A stretch of 64,000 nucleotides of DNA, taken from positions 3,720,001 to 3,784,000 of the forward strand of contig CAVZZZ010000001.1 in assembly GCA_963780045.1 (NCBI GenBank). The letters run 5' to 3'. The notes beneath the pieces are model-generated. The model had not been told where the DNA came from and ran no database searches. It worked only from the letters and a program-made list of their open reading frames with translations. The DNA is from JANXQG01 sp963780045 (lineage in GTDB: Bacteria; Planctomycetota; Planctomycetia; Pirellulales; Thermoguttaceae). Below are positions 50,501 to 60,739 of this stretch, piece by piece. A program made the position numbers and the translations under genes. Numbering within the stretch: the stretch's first letter is position 1; every line of letters starts with the position of its first letter.

Positions 50501-52385
50501 CCGGACCGTAGGCGGAGACGTCCCAGACGCCGCCGGGGTTGATGGTAAGGCCGCCGCCGCCGATAGCGCCCGAGGGGCCCAGCGCCAGTGTGCCGGCAGT
50601 GATCGTCGTGGGGCCGCCGTAGTTGTTCGCCGCGGTGAGCAGTGCGCGTCCCGGTCCGTTCATGTTCAATCCGCCGGCGCCGCCGAGCACCGCGCCTGCG
50701 GTCCCGCTTTGCAGCGTGTAGCCGGTGGCGTTGATTGAGCCGGTGCCGATGCTGTCGATGATGCTGCCGGAGGCCAGCGTAACTGCGCCGGTCGTGGCGC
50801 CGTTGCCGTTGATGTCCAACACGCCGCCGTTGACCGAGACCGCGCCGGCGCCTAGCGCCGAGCCGGCGCCCGAACCCATTTGCAGCGTGCCGCTGGAAAC
50901 ATGGGTTGTGCCGGTGTAACTGTTGTTAGCGCCCAGCAGGAGCGTGCCGCCTCCGGTGGCAGTCAGCCCTCCGCTGCCGCTGATGGTGCCGGCGAGCATA
51001 ATGCTGCCGCCGGACGTGTTGAAGATGGTGTTGCCGCCGTTGACGAGCGTTACCGGCACAGAGTTTGGCAGCAACAAGGGCGTCGCGCCAACGAGGGTGG
51101 CATTGCCGAACGTGGCCCCATAGCTTCCGAGGCCGCTGACATTGATTCCTCCTGCGCCGAGGTTCAGCGTGCCGCCGGTCAGGCCGAGGTAGCAATTGCC
51201 GGAGAAGGAACCGAGGCTCTGCGAGGCGCCCATCCAGAGTCCATACATGCTGGCCGAGCCGCCGGTCTGGCTGTAAGTGGACGAGAAACCGCTGGCCCCG
51301 AAGCCCAGTTCCAGCGGCCCGTTGGGAATGTTCAAGACGCCCCCTTGGAGATTGTAAGCGCTAGTGCCGTTGAACCCCACGAAGATCGAATCGCCGCTGC
51401 CGTTGAGCTGGACGGTGCCGCCGGTTTGGTTGACCGTTCCGCCGTAACCATTACTGCCCAAGGAATACCCGGGGAAAGCGTTCAGGCCCACCGCGAACGA
51501 TCCGGACACGGTTAGCGATCCCGTGAAAGGGTAGTTGCCGTTCGCACTGCCGACCGTCGTAAGGCCGCCGTGGTTTGCAAGGAAGTTGCCCAAGGTTATC
51601 GTGCCGCTGCCGGCAATGATGTGGGGTGGCGAGGTCGAGGTGTAGTTGCCATACCAGTTTTGGCTGGTGAGATTGCCGTTGACCACGTCGACGCCGTAGT
51701 TGATGACGTCGAACATAGTGGCGGAGAGGCTCCCTCCGGACGGAATGAGAATCGTGCCGTGATTGCCGCTTTCCTGAAAGATATTGAACGAATCATTCGT
51801 GCCGGCGAGGGCAATGGTCGTGCCGGTGCCGCCGGAAGTGTTGCCGCCCGCGTTGACGATCGTCGTGCTGCTGTTGGAAATCACACCGGTCAAATTCAGG
51901 AACACGGTGCCGGTGCTCGCTCCACTGTTTTGAGTGTTTTGAATGTTGTTGGTGCCGGCCAGCACGATCGCCGAGGTAATCGTGTTGGTGCCCGAGCTCG
52001 CTTGGTTATAGATGCCAAAGGCAGTCTGGCTCACATTCAGCGTTCCGCCGGTGATCGTGTCCCCCGTCGAATTGCCCTGAAGGTCGAGAATAAACATGTA
52101 AAGGTTGTTGCCCGTCGCGTTGACCGACGCTCCAGGGGTAATGAAGTTGGCTTGCAGGGTGGGGCCGTTGGTTGAGTCCCAATAATTCGCGTCCGATGCG
52201 CTATGCAGTGAGCCGCCGTAGGTAGTGCTCCAGTTGTTCGACGTAACGTCCCACGTCCCCGCGAGGGCGCCGGCGGTCCAGCTCGCGTTCGCAGCCGTTG
52301 TGCGCTGCACGCCAAGCGAACAAATGCCCCATCCGATAATCACCACGGATGCGGCGAACCTGCGATATGCGTATGCGAGGCCCAT
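47595..52385 (-). CDS. Giant autotransporter-type beta-repeat PEP-CTERM protein (1596 aa)
   Basis: Secreted surface protein, intact. Signal peptide FAASVVIIGWGICSLGVQRT. Almost the whole chain consists of Gly/Asn/Thr-rich right-handed beta-helix repeats of the autotransporter-associated type, for example LLLGANNSYTGTTHVSSGTL, LTLAGSNAYSGDTTVAQGIL and LVLGGTNTYTGGTTVASGEL. Non-repeat modules lie between them, such as LGGVLNVPNEYVELCYE-like blocks. It ends VPEPGTVALLAAGLGALWLL followed by RRRGRR, a typical PEP-CTERM sorting signal. There is no outer-membrane beta-barrel, so release or anchoring depends on an exosortase not seen in the window. Structural or adhesive role inferred. Paralogue of the neighbouring gene. 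Confidence 0.88.
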   Translation of the reverse strand: MGLAYAYRRFAASVVIIGWGICSLGVQRTTAANASWTAGALAGTWDVTSNNWSTTYGGSLHSASDANYWDSTNGPTLQANFITPGASVNATGNNLYMFILDLQGNSTGDTITGGTLNVSQTAFGIYNQASSGTNTITSAIVLAGTNNIQNTQNSGASTGTVFLNLTGVISNSSTTIVNAGGNTSGGTGTTIALAGTNDSFNIFQESGNHGTILIPSGGSLSATMFDVINYGVDVVNGNLTSQNWYGNYTSTSPPHIIAGSGTITLGNFLANHGGLTTVGSANGNYPFTGSLTVSGSFAVGLNAFPGYSLGSNGYGGTVNQTGGTVQLNGSGDSIFVGFNGTSAYNLQGGVLNIPNGPLELGFGASGFSSTYSQTGGSASMYGLWMGASQSLGSFSGNCYLGLTGGTLNLGAGGINVSGLGSYGATFGNATLVGATPLLLPNSVPVTLVNGGNTIFNTSGGSIMLAGTISGSGGLTATGGGTLLLGANNSYTGTTHVSSGTLQMGSGAGSALGAGAVSVNGGVLDINGNGATTGAVTLASGSIIDSIGTGSINATGYTLQSGTAGAVLGGAGGLNMNGPGRALLTAANNYGGPTTITAGTLALGPSGAIGGGGLTINPGGVWDVSAYGPAGYNFNGGVLTAGRTAAQGIDVNGSLNVSSASLALAAPNSTMTIGGNLSLTSATINYYPGSIIALAGGGSLSQGGGDYVNLLTPLNIGTYTIVTGGSVPANPASYLTVTGDSSGRQSYAFNVTAGTAVTLTVSGTAGNLRWFGGSNGTWDNAASQNWYNLSTSAADYFFTGDNVTFNDTPGTATSVNIGATVQPGSVTVSNTNANYTFGGGGSITGFGALVKNGPGSLTIDTANSYTGGTSLNNGLLNLGNQNALGTGPLTISGGSIDNTSGSLITLSGGAVNVNGGFTFVGSNPLNTGTGAVTLGAAPAVNVSSGTLTVGGSISGPYGLTMTGTGMMVLGASNNYTGSTVVNGGVLQLGSSAGIPDGATVMLNGGAASAGTIDVNGFSVNFGGISGTAGSVPGMITNGAFGSGGTLTVGDNNASTTFSGVVADGNSALGLTKTGSGTLTLAGSNAYSGDTTVAQGILVLTNTAAIGNTSAGTNNLFVNAGGELQLPVGAATSVGNVYVAGSGVSVLGAAINGGTLNVTGGSVTMNGSSGTAIIGSPTVLSAGATILASANANQTLLFGSALSTTGGVTTSGSGNFVFGGGTSSVAGTFQEGNSNLSRTAVVSVLPGSTLNVGTYYVPYFSNLTVGGTMNAGAFYTANGTAGQTFINGSGVINAATWVTSGGGTARFSNGVLNVSGSFAVAPAVPAIGATLAGTFEQDSGTVNVTGTGDGFAVGFSDASHGNGAYTQFGGVLNVPNEYVELCYEDATGGNSYFQVLGTATTANVYGISFGQTVNNGEQDGNGTVKLGNAGTLLVIGAGGIVSATAGSAQIFLGISNTGGGTLASSAPWSTSLSMTVTGSVPTNIDASGGTITLDGTLGSTGGIEEIGGGVLVLGGTNTYTGGTTVASGELIVTDNEGIADGTNVCVGRELSLFGNAVAATNAGAASAPSATAVPEPGTVALLAAGLGALWLLRRRGRR

Positions 52386-52471
52386 AACTGCACTTCCCTT
52401 TCAAGAACGAGTGCGAAGGCAAACTGTAAAGAGAGATCGCACCCAGGTGACCCAACACCAAAACAGCCCTG

Positions 52472-52501
52472 ATTATAGCGAAATGGCAGGAGAGAAGTCA
52501 A
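52472..52501 (-). promoter_or_regulatory. Sigma-70 promoter of the first beta-repeat gene
   Basis: Minus strand TTGACT (52496-52501), 18-base spacer, TATAAT (52472-52477), about 87 bases before the start codon. The same hexamers, spacer length and much of the leader recur before the paralogous gene. Confidence 0.7.
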
Positions 52502-52638
52502 GAATTTTGCGGGGATTGCGGCCCGGCGGCTTGGTTTTCCGCATAACTCCTCGCCCCGTGGCTCTCTTAACGGCCGCCTACCGTGGCGTCTCCGATCGAC
52601 ACGCTCGCGCCGCCGGAGCGCCTCGATGGTTTCGACAA

Positions 52639-55600
52639 TCAATGCCGACCGCGACGACGGAACAGCAAGAGAATGGCAGCACCAATCGCCAGTAGCGCGG
52701 CCGTGCATGGTTCGGGGACCGCCGCGGCCGACTGCCCTGCGGCCGCGCCAGCGTCTTGTGCCTGAACCGCACTGCCAAACAGCGCCAGCTCCCCGCCGAC
52801 ATAGAGGTTGGTCGCGTCCGCGATCCCTTCGTTGTTGGTGACAACCATTTCGCCGCCGGCAACGGTCGTGCCGCCGGTGTACGTATTGGTTCCGCCTAAC
52901 ACAAGCACGCCCGTGCCAATCTCTTGCAGTCCGCCGCTGCCGCCGACAGGGCCATCTAAGGAGATCGTCCCGCTCGTAGCGTTGATGTTGGTCTGCGCTC
53001 CGGCGTTGAGCGTCAACGGCACGGTCGTCGACCAGGGAGCGGACGAAGCGAGCGTTCCCGAACCGAGCAGGACCTGCAGGCTGCCTGAGCTGGCGGCGAC
53101 AATGCCGCCGGACCCGATCACCATCAGCGAGCCGGCATCGCCGAGCTTCACGGTGCCATTGCCGTTCTGCACCCCGTTGTTCACCGTCTGACCTAGCGAG
53201 ATTCCGTAAACGTTAGCCGCTGCCGGGCTGCCTGACGAGCCGAGAACTTGGAAGGAACTAGTTGCGGCCGTGCCAGTCGCATAGCATAGCTCGACATACT
53301 CGTTGGGGACGTTCAGCACGCCGCCAAGCTGCGTGTACGCGGCGACCCCGCCGGTATTGCTGGTGCCGATGGTGAAGCCGTCGCCCGTTCCAGCGATATT
53401 TACCTCGCCGGAATCCTGCTGGAACGTACAGCCGAGTCTCTGTGTAGTTCCCGGCAGGCCGAAGGGGCCGATGCTGGCCGAACTGGCGACGTTCAATACG
53501 CCATTGCTGAACTCGACTGTGCCGCCCCCGGAGCCGATGAAGTTTCCAGTGGTAAGCGTGCCGCTGCCATTGAGAAACTGGTGGCCTGACGTGCTGTTAT
53601 CGGTGTAGACCACGCCGGCGTTCATCGACCCGTTGACCGTGAGCGTGCTGAAGAAGTTGGCGAAGTACGTGCCGACGTTCAGGGTCGTGCCGGGCAGGAC
53701 GGAAATCACAGCCGTCTGCGACGGGCCGCTGTTACCTTGCTGAAGCGTGCCGGTGATGCTCATTGCGCCTCCGCCGAACGCAAAATTGCCCGAACCCGAC
53801 GTGATAACACTTCCGCCAGCGGTGAGCGGGCCGCTGAACAACAACGCCTGATTGCCGTTCGCGCAATGGAGCGTTGTCGCGGCGGCGGCGTCCAGCACCA
53901 CGGGCGAGCTGATCACGGCCGTGCCGCTGGAGGCGTTCATGGTCACGCTGTTGCCCAGTACATTAAGCGTGCCGCCGTTGATGGCACCGGAGCCGGTGAC
54001 TCCGATGCCGCCGACAGAGACATTGCCCGCATTCATGGCGACGCCCGCGGGGAGTTGCAGCTCGCCGCCCGCGTCGACGGTCAGGATAGTCGTGGAAGTC
54101 GGGTTGCCCAGCGACGCGGTGTTCGTCGCCACGAGAATCCCCTGTGCGACCGTCGTGTTGCCGCTGTAGGCGTTGCTCCCGGCAAGTGTGAACGTGCCGG
54201 AGCCCGCCTTGGTGAGGCCCAACTTGTTGTTGCCGTCGGCGAGCGTGCCGCTGAACGTGCTGCTGGAATTGTTGTCGCCGACGGTGAGCGTGCCGCTGCT
54301 GCCGCCATTATTGGTGATCGTGCCGAGAACGGCGCCGGCGGTTCCGGTAAGGCCGCCGATATCGCCTGAGAAGCCATTCAGGTCGATCGTGCCCGCCGAC
54401 GCGGCGCCGCCGTTGAGAACGACCGTTCCGGCCGCTGGACCGCCGGGAATACCGGCCGCACTGCCCAATTGCAGCACGCCTCCGTTGATGATCGTATTGC
54501 CCGCATACGTGTTCGTGCCGCCCAGGATCAACATGCCCGCGGAAGTCGACATGTGCAGTCCGGCGCCGCCGCTCAAATTGGCGGTGATGCTGCCGCTTTC
54601 GCCGTCGATCGTCCCTGACGTGACGTTGAGAGTGCCGTCTTGGATCACACCGCCTTGGATGCTGACGGCGCCCGAAGTCGATTGACTGACTCCGCCGAGA
54701 TCGAAAGTGCCCCCTGAGTAGACGGTGATGTTGCCGCCCGTCGGCAAGGCGTTCGCGCTGCCAAGCTGCAGCACGCCGGAAAGGATGTTGGTCCCGCCCG
54801 CGTAGCTGCTGCTGGGGCTGCTGAGAAGCAGTGTTCCGCCGTTGGACTTATTCAGCGCGACCGGGCCGGCAAGGATTGTGGAGACCGTACCGCTTTGAGC
54901 GTCGAAGGCCGCCGTGGCGCTGGTGAGCGTGCCGTTCTGCACGGTGCCGCCTTGAAAACTGATCGTGCCCGAGGTGGTTTGCGCGTTGCCGCCCAGGTCC
55001 AGCGTGCCGCCCGCGAAGGTGGTGATGCCGCCGTTAGTGGGAAGGGCATTGGAGACCGCCGTCTGCAATGTTCCGCCGCTGATGGTCGTGCCGCCGGCGA
55101 ACGTGTTGTTCCCGCTGAGGACGAGCTGCCCGCTGGCGACGTTCAAACCAAGAACGCCCGTCGGGGCCATGTCCCGGATTGTGCCGCCGAACGTCGACGA
55201 TCCGCTGCCGGCGTAGGTCAGCATCGCCGGGCCGGTGCTGTCGGTGATGATCTGGTGGCTCGCTGCCGCCCCCGGCGCAACTGCCAGGCCGCCCACCGTC
55301 TGACTGTTGCCGGCCAGGTCGAGAGTGCCGTTGGTCGCGGCTTCGCCGAACGTCACCGTGCCGGAAGTCGACAGACCGTTATTTGCGCCGAGGATGATCG
55401 AGCCGCCTTGGATGTTGGTTCCCCCAGTGTAACTGTTGCCGCCATTCTGGATGGTGAGCGAGCCCGGTCCGACGAGCGTCAGCGCGGTGGGGCCGCCGAT
55501 TTGCCCTCCGCCCGTGAATACATAACTCTTCGTGCCCGTCACGATCACGGACGAGGGCGTCAGATTGCCGGAGAGGTTTACCGTCTGGTTGCCGGGCGAG

Positions 55601-58502
55601 GAAGTAGCGTCGAATTGGACGTTGTCCAGCGCGGCAAAATAGTCGCCGTTGGGATGCTGCGTACTGGTCCAATTCAAATTCGTCGTGTCGTTCTGGTCCC
55701 AGGTGTCCGTGTTGGCGCCGGTCCCGGTCCATACAAGATTGGCGAAAAAGCCGGATATCGTAAGGGTGATCGAGCTGTTCGACCCGCTGCCGTAATTGAT
55801 GGTTGCCGTCTGGCGAGCGCCCAGTGGCCCGGAGTAGACCAGCGAGGAAGTCGTATTGGTAAGCGAACCGTAAGTAAAGAGCGTGTAGGACCCCGCCTGG
55901 GACAGAGTTCCGCCCGTGGCGTTGACATCAATTGCGGCATTGCCGGCTGGCAGCAACAGGTTGCCGGTCACGGCGACCACGTCGTTGCCCGTGCCGCCCG
56001 TCGTGCCTGCCAAGTCGAAGTTGATCGCGGCGCCGCTGCCGATGGAAAGCGACGAGGCGGTGAAAGTCCCGATCGAGCCGGGCAACGGGCTGGGTCCGGG
56101 AGAAAGGATCGCGCCTCCGTTAAGGATTGCTCCGCCGCCCAAGGCGCTGCCCGTGCCGGCCAGCGTGCCGCCCGATTGGACCATCACGCCGCCGCTCCCC
56201 GTCAGCGCGCCGTTGACCACTACGCGCCGGAATTGACGTTGGTGCCGCCGGAATAGTTGCTGGTGCCGCCCAGCACGAGTGTTCCGGTGCCTGATGGGCT
56301 CGTAACCGAGAGCGAGTAGCCCGCGCCGCCGTCGGAGATTGGGCCGTTGACAGTCAGGACGCCGCCATTCAATGTGACCGTGCGGCTACTGCCGAGCAAC
56401 ACGGGACCGGTGCCGAGGTTCAGGTTGTTCGTGCCGCCGAAGGCGAAGTCGCTGTTCCACGCCTGCGGCACGTTGCCCAGCGCGACGCCGGCGGTGGTAC
56501 TGTCGACGACGCCGCCGTTGATCGTCAGAGTGCCGCTTCCGAGGGCCGTGTTGCTGTTGACGTAGAGCGTTGCGTTGGACGCAAGCGTGACTCCTCCGGA
56601 GAACGTGTTGTTGTTGCCGGTTAGGGCGAGCGCGGCGGGACCGTTGACGTACACGGGTCCACTGCCGCTGACAGCCGCGGCGAACGTCTGCGGCTGCGGA
56701 TTGTTAAAGACCATTCCGGAGTTGTTTGTGACGGGGCTTGAAAGCGAGCCATTATTGCTTCCACCGTCGCCCAACTGGAGCGTGCCGCCGGAGATCGTCG
56801 TTCCGCCGGTAAAGCTGTTGTTCGTGCCGTTGACGACGAGTGTGCCGGGGCCGGCGACGACCAAGCTGCCGGACCCGCTCATGGCGTTGCTGTAAGTTGC
56901 CGTGTTGGAGCCGGGAACGGCGTAGAGCACGACGGCGCCGCTGGACGCGTTGACGTTGCTCGTCAGCGAGCCGACGTTCGCTGTCCCGTCGCCAAGCTGC
57001 AAGGTGCCGCTGGCGACGTTCGTTCCGCCGGTGTAAGTGTTTGCGGCATCCAGCAAGAGCGTGCCGCCGCCGGCGGCCGTCAGCCCGCCGCCGCCGCTGA
57101 GAACGCCGGTCAGCGAGATATTGCCGCCGCCGGTGTTGAAAGTGGCGGTCGTGCTATTGTTGAGTTTTACCGGCACCGAAGTCGTCCACGGCGCGGTTGC
57201 GCCGATCGTCGCATTGCCGAACGAGGTGGAATAGGTCGCGACGCCGCCGGAAACGATGCCGCCGGCGCCCAAGTTCAGCGTGCCGCCAGTGACGGTGATC
57301 GTGCAATTGCCGGGCTGGGCGCCGAAGTTCTGTGTCGTTCCCATCGAAAGCCCATAGATATTGGCCAGGCCGCCCGTCTGGTTGTATGTCGACGTGAAGG
57401 TGTTGGCGTTTCCAACCCCCAGCTCAAAGCTCGTGTTGGGAATACTCAGAAAGCCTCCTTGCAGCTTGTAGAGGTTCGTGCCGCCGAAGCCCATCGTGAC
57501 CAGGTCGCCCGTGCCGGTCAACAGGACGGAGCCGCTAGTTTGGAGCACCGTATCGCCGGCGCCTTGGGTGCCAATGCCGGCTCCAAGCGGCGGAAACGGA
57601 TTGCTGCCGAAACCCACATTGAATGATCCCGAAACGGTGAACGACCCCGTGTATGGAAAGGTTGCAGTGCCGAAATTCACCGTTCCGGAGTGGTTCATAA
57701 CGGAGTTGATCGCTGATACGGAGCCGCTGCCGCCGAAGATTTGCTGCCCGGCATTGCTGGTGTTGCAATAGAGGTTTTGGCAGGTGAGACTGCCATTGAC
57801 GATCTGGGCGCAGTAATTGCCGACGAACAAGAAATTGGCCGAGACGCTTCCACCAACAAGGATCGTGCCGTGGTTGCCGTTGGTTTCCTGAAGGATATTG
57901 AACGAATCGGTGCCGCCCAGGGCGATAGTCGAGCCATTGGGAGAAGCGTTAGTGCTGGTGCCCCCGGCGTTCAGCGCTACCGTTCCATTGCTGGTGATCG
58001 GCCCGGTTAGATTTAGCTCCGCGGCGCTGCCTGCAACAGTCGTTATGTTTTCCGTCTTGGTGGTATTTCCGAACACGATCGCCGACGAAATCGTGTCGGT
58101 GCCCGATGTCGGGATCATGCTGATCACGCCTGGACTATTACCGCTGAACGAACTTGAAGTTGTGTTGATCGTTCCGCCGGTGATGGAGCAGCCGGTGGCG
58201 GAAAGGCCACCGGCCGCAGTCCCAAACGAGATGGCAAAGACGTAAACGTTGTTGCCGGTCAGGTTGGCCGACGATCCCGCCGCATAGAAGTTGGCTTGGT
58301 CGCCCGGACCGTTTGTCGAGTCCCAAGGCGTTCCCACGGTCGCACCATTCCAATTGTTCGACGTGGTGTCCCACGTGGCGCCCCCGGCTCCCGACCACGT
58401 AAGCGTCGCGGCGCGACCAGGTTCCACAGGCAACCAACAGATTCCAAGCCCCAAGGCGAAGGCAGATAACGCAACCAGACGATATGCAAATGCGAGGCGC
58501 AT
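52639..58502 (-). CDS. Giant autotransporter-type beta-repeat PEP-CTERM protein (~1954 aa), one frameshift
   Basis: Second surface beta-helix protein. The start MRLAFAYRLVALSAFALGLG corresponds to that of its neighbour; the signal continues ICWLPVEPGRAA. Two reading-frame parts (58502 to 56220 and 56220 onward) join at GGTNVNSGA-VVVNGALTGSG, where a single G is missing. Restoring it gives 1954 residues. Repeats such as LVLGGTNTYTGGTTVAGGEM and LTLVGPGSLTIQNGGNSYTG run through the protein. The last ~550 residues and the first ~450 are clearly homologous to the neighbouring protein; the middle differs. Ends VPEPCTAALLAIGAAILLLF plus RRRGRH, a PEP-CTERM signal with Cys in place of Gly. Confidence 0.86.
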
Positions 58503-58605
58503 AAATGCATGTATCCTTCCAAAAACGATTTTGAAAACAAACGAATTTGAAAACAAGCGCCGAAGAGAGGCCGCACCCAGGTTACCCAGCACCAATACCG
58601 CCTTG

Positions 58606-58635
58606 ATTATAGCGAAACTGCGTGAAAAAAGTCAA
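58606..58635 (-). promoter_or_regulatory. Sigma-70 promoter of the second beta-repeat gene
   Basis: Minus strand TTGACT (58630-58635), 18-base spacer, TATAAT (58606-58611), about 104 bases before the start codon. The leader keeps the block acc-gggtgc-gc seen in the paralogue. Confidence 0.7.
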
Positions 58636-58684
58636 GGATTTTGCGGATCGGCGGTTCTCCGTACGACTCCTCACCACGGGCAGG

Positions 58685-59524
58685 CTACTGCTTATCCTTG
58701 TCTCTGTCTCGGGCGTAGAACTTCGCCAAGTTAATGCCTCCGCGAAGCTCCTCTTCAAGTAGCTTCATGCGCTGCTCCAGACGCTCGATTTTTCTCTGCA
58801 TTGTGGGAATCAACATGCGGTTGGTGTCCTCCGGCATAGGCCGCGGCACAGTGGGGTAACCAAGATGACGGGAAAGGGCGGCGAAGAGAAAGAGCGGGTC
58901 CTTGCGGCGATTGGCCAGCGCGATGCGGCCCTCCTTTTCGCCGAAGAGGACGGGCTTTTCCGCCTCACCGCGCGTTTTGCGATAGTGCTCGCTGCGGACG
59001 TAGAGCATGTCGCCCAGGTCGATCAGCCCCACCTGGCGGCGGACGGTGAGTATCCATTCCCGCCAGTCGGCGTTGTAGATTTCGTCGCCCGCGATCGCTT
59101 CCAGACCGCGGTCATAGCCCAGCCGGTTGCGGCAGAGGGTCTCGAACTGGTAAAGGAAAAGTCCCTGCGGCGATGCGGCGGCCTGCTGCGCAGGTAACCC
59201 GGCGCGATACTCGGCCTCGCGCTGGAGGACTTCCAGACCGATACGAAAATCGAACTTGCCTTCCGCCCTTTCCGCCTCGGCGACTACAAAGGTCTGAAAA
59301 GGCGTGAAATAGTGCGCGAGCTTGGCCATCGCCGAAGAAATTCCGCCGGTGAACCGCAATTCGCTGGCCATGAAGTCCAACGCCATCGGCAGTTGCGTGG
59401 TCGATAGGATCTCCTGCTTGACCGCCACGAGCAACTCCTGCGTGGACATGTTCTGCTGCATCCGCTCGCGGAGCGTACGGAAGAAGTAGGCCTGCTCAAT
59501 GTATTCTTCGCGAGGCAGAGGCAT
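58685..59524 (-). CDS. Conserved protein of unknown function (279 aa)
   Basis: Start chosen at MPLPREEYIEQAYFF, since upstream residues look like read-through of the divergent gap. Largely helical and soluble: LRERMQQNMSTQELLVAVKQ, MALDFMASELRFTGGISSAM, HYFTPFQTFVVAEAE. It contains the segment YDRGLEAIAGDEIYNADWREWI, and ends in a probable coiled coil (QRKIERLEQRMKLLEEELRG). Composition and divergence from rsmG suggest a conserved planctomycete housekeeping gene. I recognise no catalytic motif and give no function. Confidence 0.75.
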   Translation of the reverse strand: MPLPREEYIEQAYFFRTLRERMQQNMSTQELLVAVKQEILSTTQLPMALDFMASELRFTGGISSAMAKLAHYFTPFQTFVVAEAERAEGKFDFRIGLEVLQREAEYRAGLPAQQAAASPQGLFLYQFETLCRNRLGYDRGLEAIAGDEIYNADWREWILTVRRQVGLIDLGDMLYVRSEHYRKTRGEAEKPVLFGEKEGRIALANRRKDPLFLFAALSRHLGYPTVPRPMPEDTNRMLIPTMQRKIERLEQRMKLLEEELRGGINLAKFYARDRDKDKQ

Positions 59525-59587
59525 CGTATAACGGTAGCGGTTGCGGTATGCTGATGGCTTCCATTCTACTTCCACCGAGCTTGCAAC

Positions 59588-60232
59588 GTGATTCCCCCCG
59601 ACGACAATCTGACCGCCGCGCTGCAACGGCACGGCATCGAGATCCCGCCCGAACAGACGGCGCGGCTGGAGGCCTACTGCCGGCTGCTTTGGGACTGGAA
59701 CGACAAGCTCAATCTGACGCGGCACACCGATTTCGAAAAATTCGTCGCCCGCGATCTTGTCGACAGTCTTTCCTTTGGCCGATTCTTGGATCGTGGCGAG
59801 TCATTGCTGGACGTGGGCACGGGCGGAGGCGTGCCGGGCGTCGTGCTGGCGATCGTTCGCGACGACCTGAAGATCACGCTCTGCGAATCGATCGCCAAAA
59901 AGGCCCGCGCGGTCGGCGATATCGTCGAGAAGCTCGGCCTTCCCGCGCCAGTCATCCACGGCCGGGCCGAAGACCTGTTGACCGATCATCGCTATCAAAC
60001 GCTCGTGATTCGCGCTGTCGCACGGCTGAAAAAACTATTGGAGTGGTTTAAGCCCCATTGGCTAGCTTTCGACCGCATGTTGGTGCTCAAGGGTCCCAGT
60101 TGGCTGGATGAGCGGGGCGAGGCGCGGCACTTCGGCTTGCTCGGCGGATTGACGTTGCGAAAGCTGCATTCTTACCCGCTGCCCGGCACGGAGTCGGAAA
60201 GCGTGCTATTGGAGATCAAACGGCGAGCATGA
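59588..60232 (+). CDS. rsmG: 16S rRNA (guanine-527-N7) methyltransferase
   Basis: 214 residues from a GTG start (MIPPDDNLTAAL). The family opening LEAYCRLLWDWNDKLNLTRH is followed by the SAM-binding loop LLDVGTGGGVPGVVLAI and the later RAVARLKKLLEWFKPH, which matches GidB/RsmG. Methylates G527 of 16S rRNA; loss is known to give low-level streptomycin resistance. The gene is intact. Its stop codon is the first base group of a purine/pyrimidine hairpin repeat that fills the gap to the next, convergent gene. Confidence 0.9.
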   Translation: MIPPDDNLTAALQRHGIEIPPEQTARLEAYCRLLWDWNDKLNLTRHTDFEKFVARDLVDSLSFGRFLDRGESLLDVGTGGGVPGVVLAIVRDDLKITLCESIAKKARAVGDIVEKLGLPAPVIHGRAEDLLTDHRYQTLVIRAVARLKKLLEWFKPHWLAFDRMLVLKGPSWLDERGEARHFGLLGGLTLRKLHSYPLPGTESESVLLEIKRRA

Positions 60233-60333
60233 AGGATGAAAGATGAGGGATGAAAGATGAGGGATCAGCAGACAAGCCGCCATCCTTCCTCATCTCTTAT
60301 CGCTCATCCCTAATCCCTTATCCCTCATCCCCG
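60233..60333. repeat. Purine/pyrimidine hairpin repeat between convergent genes (terminator candidate)
   Basis: gatgaaagatgagggatgaa repeats on the left (60229-60266) face ctcatcccta, cttatccctc and catccttcct on the right (60281-60331), which are their complements. The whole gap between rsmG and the nuclease gene, which end toward each other, is made of this hairpin, so it could stop transcription from both sides. Confidence 0.55.
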
Positions 60334-60334
60334 C

Positions 60335-60739
60335 TCACTCTCCCAGCACGTCGTTGAGCACGTCTTCATTCACGTAAATCGGCAGCGGCGGGCTGCACGT
60401 CACGGCCACCGCGATCGCGTCCGACGGCCGGGCGTCGATCTCGATCAGCTCGCCTTCGTATCGTATCCGCAGCCGGGCATAATAGGTATGTTCCTTTAAT
60501 TCGCTGATGATCACGTCTTGAAACTCGCCGCCCATGTTTTCGGCCACGGCCACCACCAGATCGTGCGTCAGGGGGCGCGGATACTCTTCGCCCTTTACAC
60601 GGCGGTTGATGCTGATGGCCTCGAAAATGCCGATCAGGATCGGGAAGGTCCGTTCGCCCTCGATCTCCTTGAGGTAAATGACCTGCTGGTCATTCACTTC
60701 ATTGATGATGATCCGGGCCAACTGCATTGGAATCGGCAT
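60335..60739 (-). CDS. Bifunctional nuclease (BFN/DUF151) family protein
   Basis: 134 residues. Family features: LARIIINEVNDQQVIYLKEI, GERTFPILIGIFEAISI, RPLTHDLVVAVAENMGGEFQ and IEIDARPSDAIAVAVTCSPP, the last being the signature ARPSDAIAxA. Related proteins show DNase/RNase activity; others have regulatory roles. Start at MPIPMQLARI. Short but complete compared with family members that carry an extra UVR domain. Confidence 0.9.
   Translation of the reverse strand: MPIPMQLARIIINEVNDQQVIYLKEIEGERTFPILIGIFEAISINRRVKGEEYPRPLTHDLVVAVAENMGGEFQDVIISELKEHTYYARLRIRYEGELIEIDARPSDAIAVAVTCSPPLPIYVNEDVLNDVLGE

Noticed and set aside
48210..50738. Long open frame (842 codons) on the strand opposite the first beta-repeat gene
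   Set aside because: It is an antisense shadow of a GC-rich repeat gene; its protein is compositionally odd and has no signal or domain, while the minus frame has signal, repeats and PEP-CTERM tail.
47595..58502. Regular repeats suggesting a CRISPR-like or satellite array
   Set aside because: The periodicity is at the protein level (beta-strand repeats), with no identical spaced DNA repeats.
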